From Cyanobacteriota bacterium (GTDB taxonomy: Bacteria; Cyanobacteriota; Cyanobacteriia; Phormidesmidales; Phormidesmidaceae): a DNA stretch of 5,388 nucleotides. Below the pieces are notes generated by a model that did not search any database, had not been told where the DNA came from, and saw only the letters and a list, made by a program, of their open reading frames with translations. The stretch is from assembly GCA_027619675.1 (NCBI GenBank), contig JAQCHG010000169.1, positions 1 to 5,388 of the forward strand. The letters are read 5' to 3'. Made by a program: the position numbers and the translations under genes. Positions 5,210 through 5,388 of the stretch are shown here, piece by piece; within the stretch, counting starts at the first letter, position 1; each line of letters opens with the position of its first letter.

Positions 5210-5212
5210 GAC

Positions 5213-5388
5213 ATGAGCCCCCATCGACTGCATCCAGCCCCGATTGATCCCGCCAGCGGGCAAGTGGTGCCTGCCCCCGGTCCCCCCCGCCCCCCGAAAA
5301 CCGGACGGGGGAGGCCGCGTCCCGTTTCCTTGGCTAACCCCATGGCTGCCCCCTCTCCACCCCCCGCCCCGCCCCCCAACGATTTACG
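5213..5388 (+). CDS. Start of an unidentified proline-rich protein (runs off right edge)
   Basis: Only one forward frame stays open to the window end; it is open from 5147 after a stop at 5144-5146. From ATG 5213 it gives 58 codons plus two bases. The visible part begins MSPHRLHPAPIDPASG and is strikingly rich in proline with a basic patch (PKTGRGRPRP, 28-37), ending PSPPPAPPPNDL (47-58): a disordered N-terminus. GC-rich third positions fit coding. Alternative starts are GTG 5159, GTG 5174, TTG 5180 and ATG 5342; none has a clear Shine-Dalgarno. Proline-rich tails ahead of a chain-length/tyrosine-kinase (Wzz/BY-kinase) domain occur in cyanobacterial polysaccharide loci, which would suit the glycosyltransferase upstream, but no domain is visible here, so I leave it unassigned. 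Confidence 0.5.
   Translation, partial: MSPHRLHPAPIDPASGQVVPAPGPPRPPKTGRGRPRPVSLANPMAAPSPPPAPPPNDL

Larger units (their letters stand above)
4829..5212. other. Non-coding stretch after wecG-like gene, structured, no gene seen
   Basis: No ORF here is convincing; a 65-codon one from TTG 5050 overlaps the next gene in another frame and is basic and low in recognisable features. No strong terminator follows the glycosyltransferase (a lone T5 at 4877-4881 has no good stem). The stretch holds CTGACGCT twice (4870-4877, 4976-4983), a strong hairpin at 4995-5020, a degenerate tandem repeat at 5055-5100, hairpins at 5113-5144 and a TTGACA at 5180. Unlike the rest of the window it has no HIP1 octamer. 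It may be a long 5' leader or contain a small RNA, but it matches no riboswitch class that I know. Confidence 0.5.

Noticed and set aside
4829..5212. Known riboswitch, tmRNA, 6S RNA or tRNA in the gap
   Set aside because: I looked for cobalamin, TPP, SAM, c-di-GMP, glutamine and fluoride switch signatures and for tRNA-like T loops and saw none.
5050..5247. 65-codon plus-strand ORF from TTG 5050
   Set aside because: It covers the tandem repeat and hairpins, overlaps the next reading frame, and has no recognisable protein features, although an AGGAG lies 11 nt upstream.
5095..5379. 94-codon minus-strand ORF at the right edge
   Set aside because: Gly/Pro-rich low-complexity reading of the complement of a proline-coding stretch; no motif.

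Overview
The window is a piece of a GC-rich cyanobacterial chromosome. Two independent signs support this. The octamer GCGATCGC (HIP1, the over-represented cyanobacterial palindrome) occurs 12 times in 5.4 kb, and there is a clear psaK gene for a photosystem I subunit, so the host makes thylakoid-type photosystem I. I cannot name the species.

Layout: (1) 1-732, minus strand: N-terminal 244 residues of an FtsH membrane protease, cut by the left edge just after its Walker A motif. (2) 733-1231: a 499-bp gap with no convincing gene but many short direct and inverted repeats, including a palindrome-rich block at 986-1104 that looks like a small interspersed cyanobacterial repeat. (3) 1232-1930, minus strand: trpF (phosphoribosylanthranilate isomerase). 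(4) 1931-2058: divergent promoter region between trpF and psaK, with a perfect TATAAT and a possible RpaB-type (HLR1-like) double repeat upstream. (5) 2059-2334, plus strand: psaK with a TTG start and a good Shine-Dalgarno, closed by a textbook intrinsic terminator at 2391-2438. (6) 2548-4023, plus: a GH57-like glycoside hydrolase. (7) 4040-4828, plus: a WecG/TagA/CpsF glycosyltransferase starting 16 bp after the GH57 stop, so the two are probably co-transcribed. (8) 4829-5212: a long non-coding leader-like stretch with stable hairpins, a degenerate tandem repeat and a TTGACA box. (9) 5213-5388, plus: the proline-rich beginning of an unidentified gene that leaves the window.

Functionally these are mostly independent housekeeping and photosynthesis genes: protein quality control (FtsH), tryptophan synthesis (TrpF) and photosystem I (PsaK). 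The exception is the GH57/WecG pair, which points to glucan handling and/or extracellular polysaccharide assembly. The truncated gene at the right edge could belong to the same polysaccharide locus, but too little of it is visible to say. I see no mobile-element protein, CRISPR array, tRNA or rRNA. I found no clearly novel multi-gene system. The points most worth a second look are the repeat block at 986-1104, the psaK upstream control region, the uncharacterised GH57 subfamily protein, and the structured leader before 5213.
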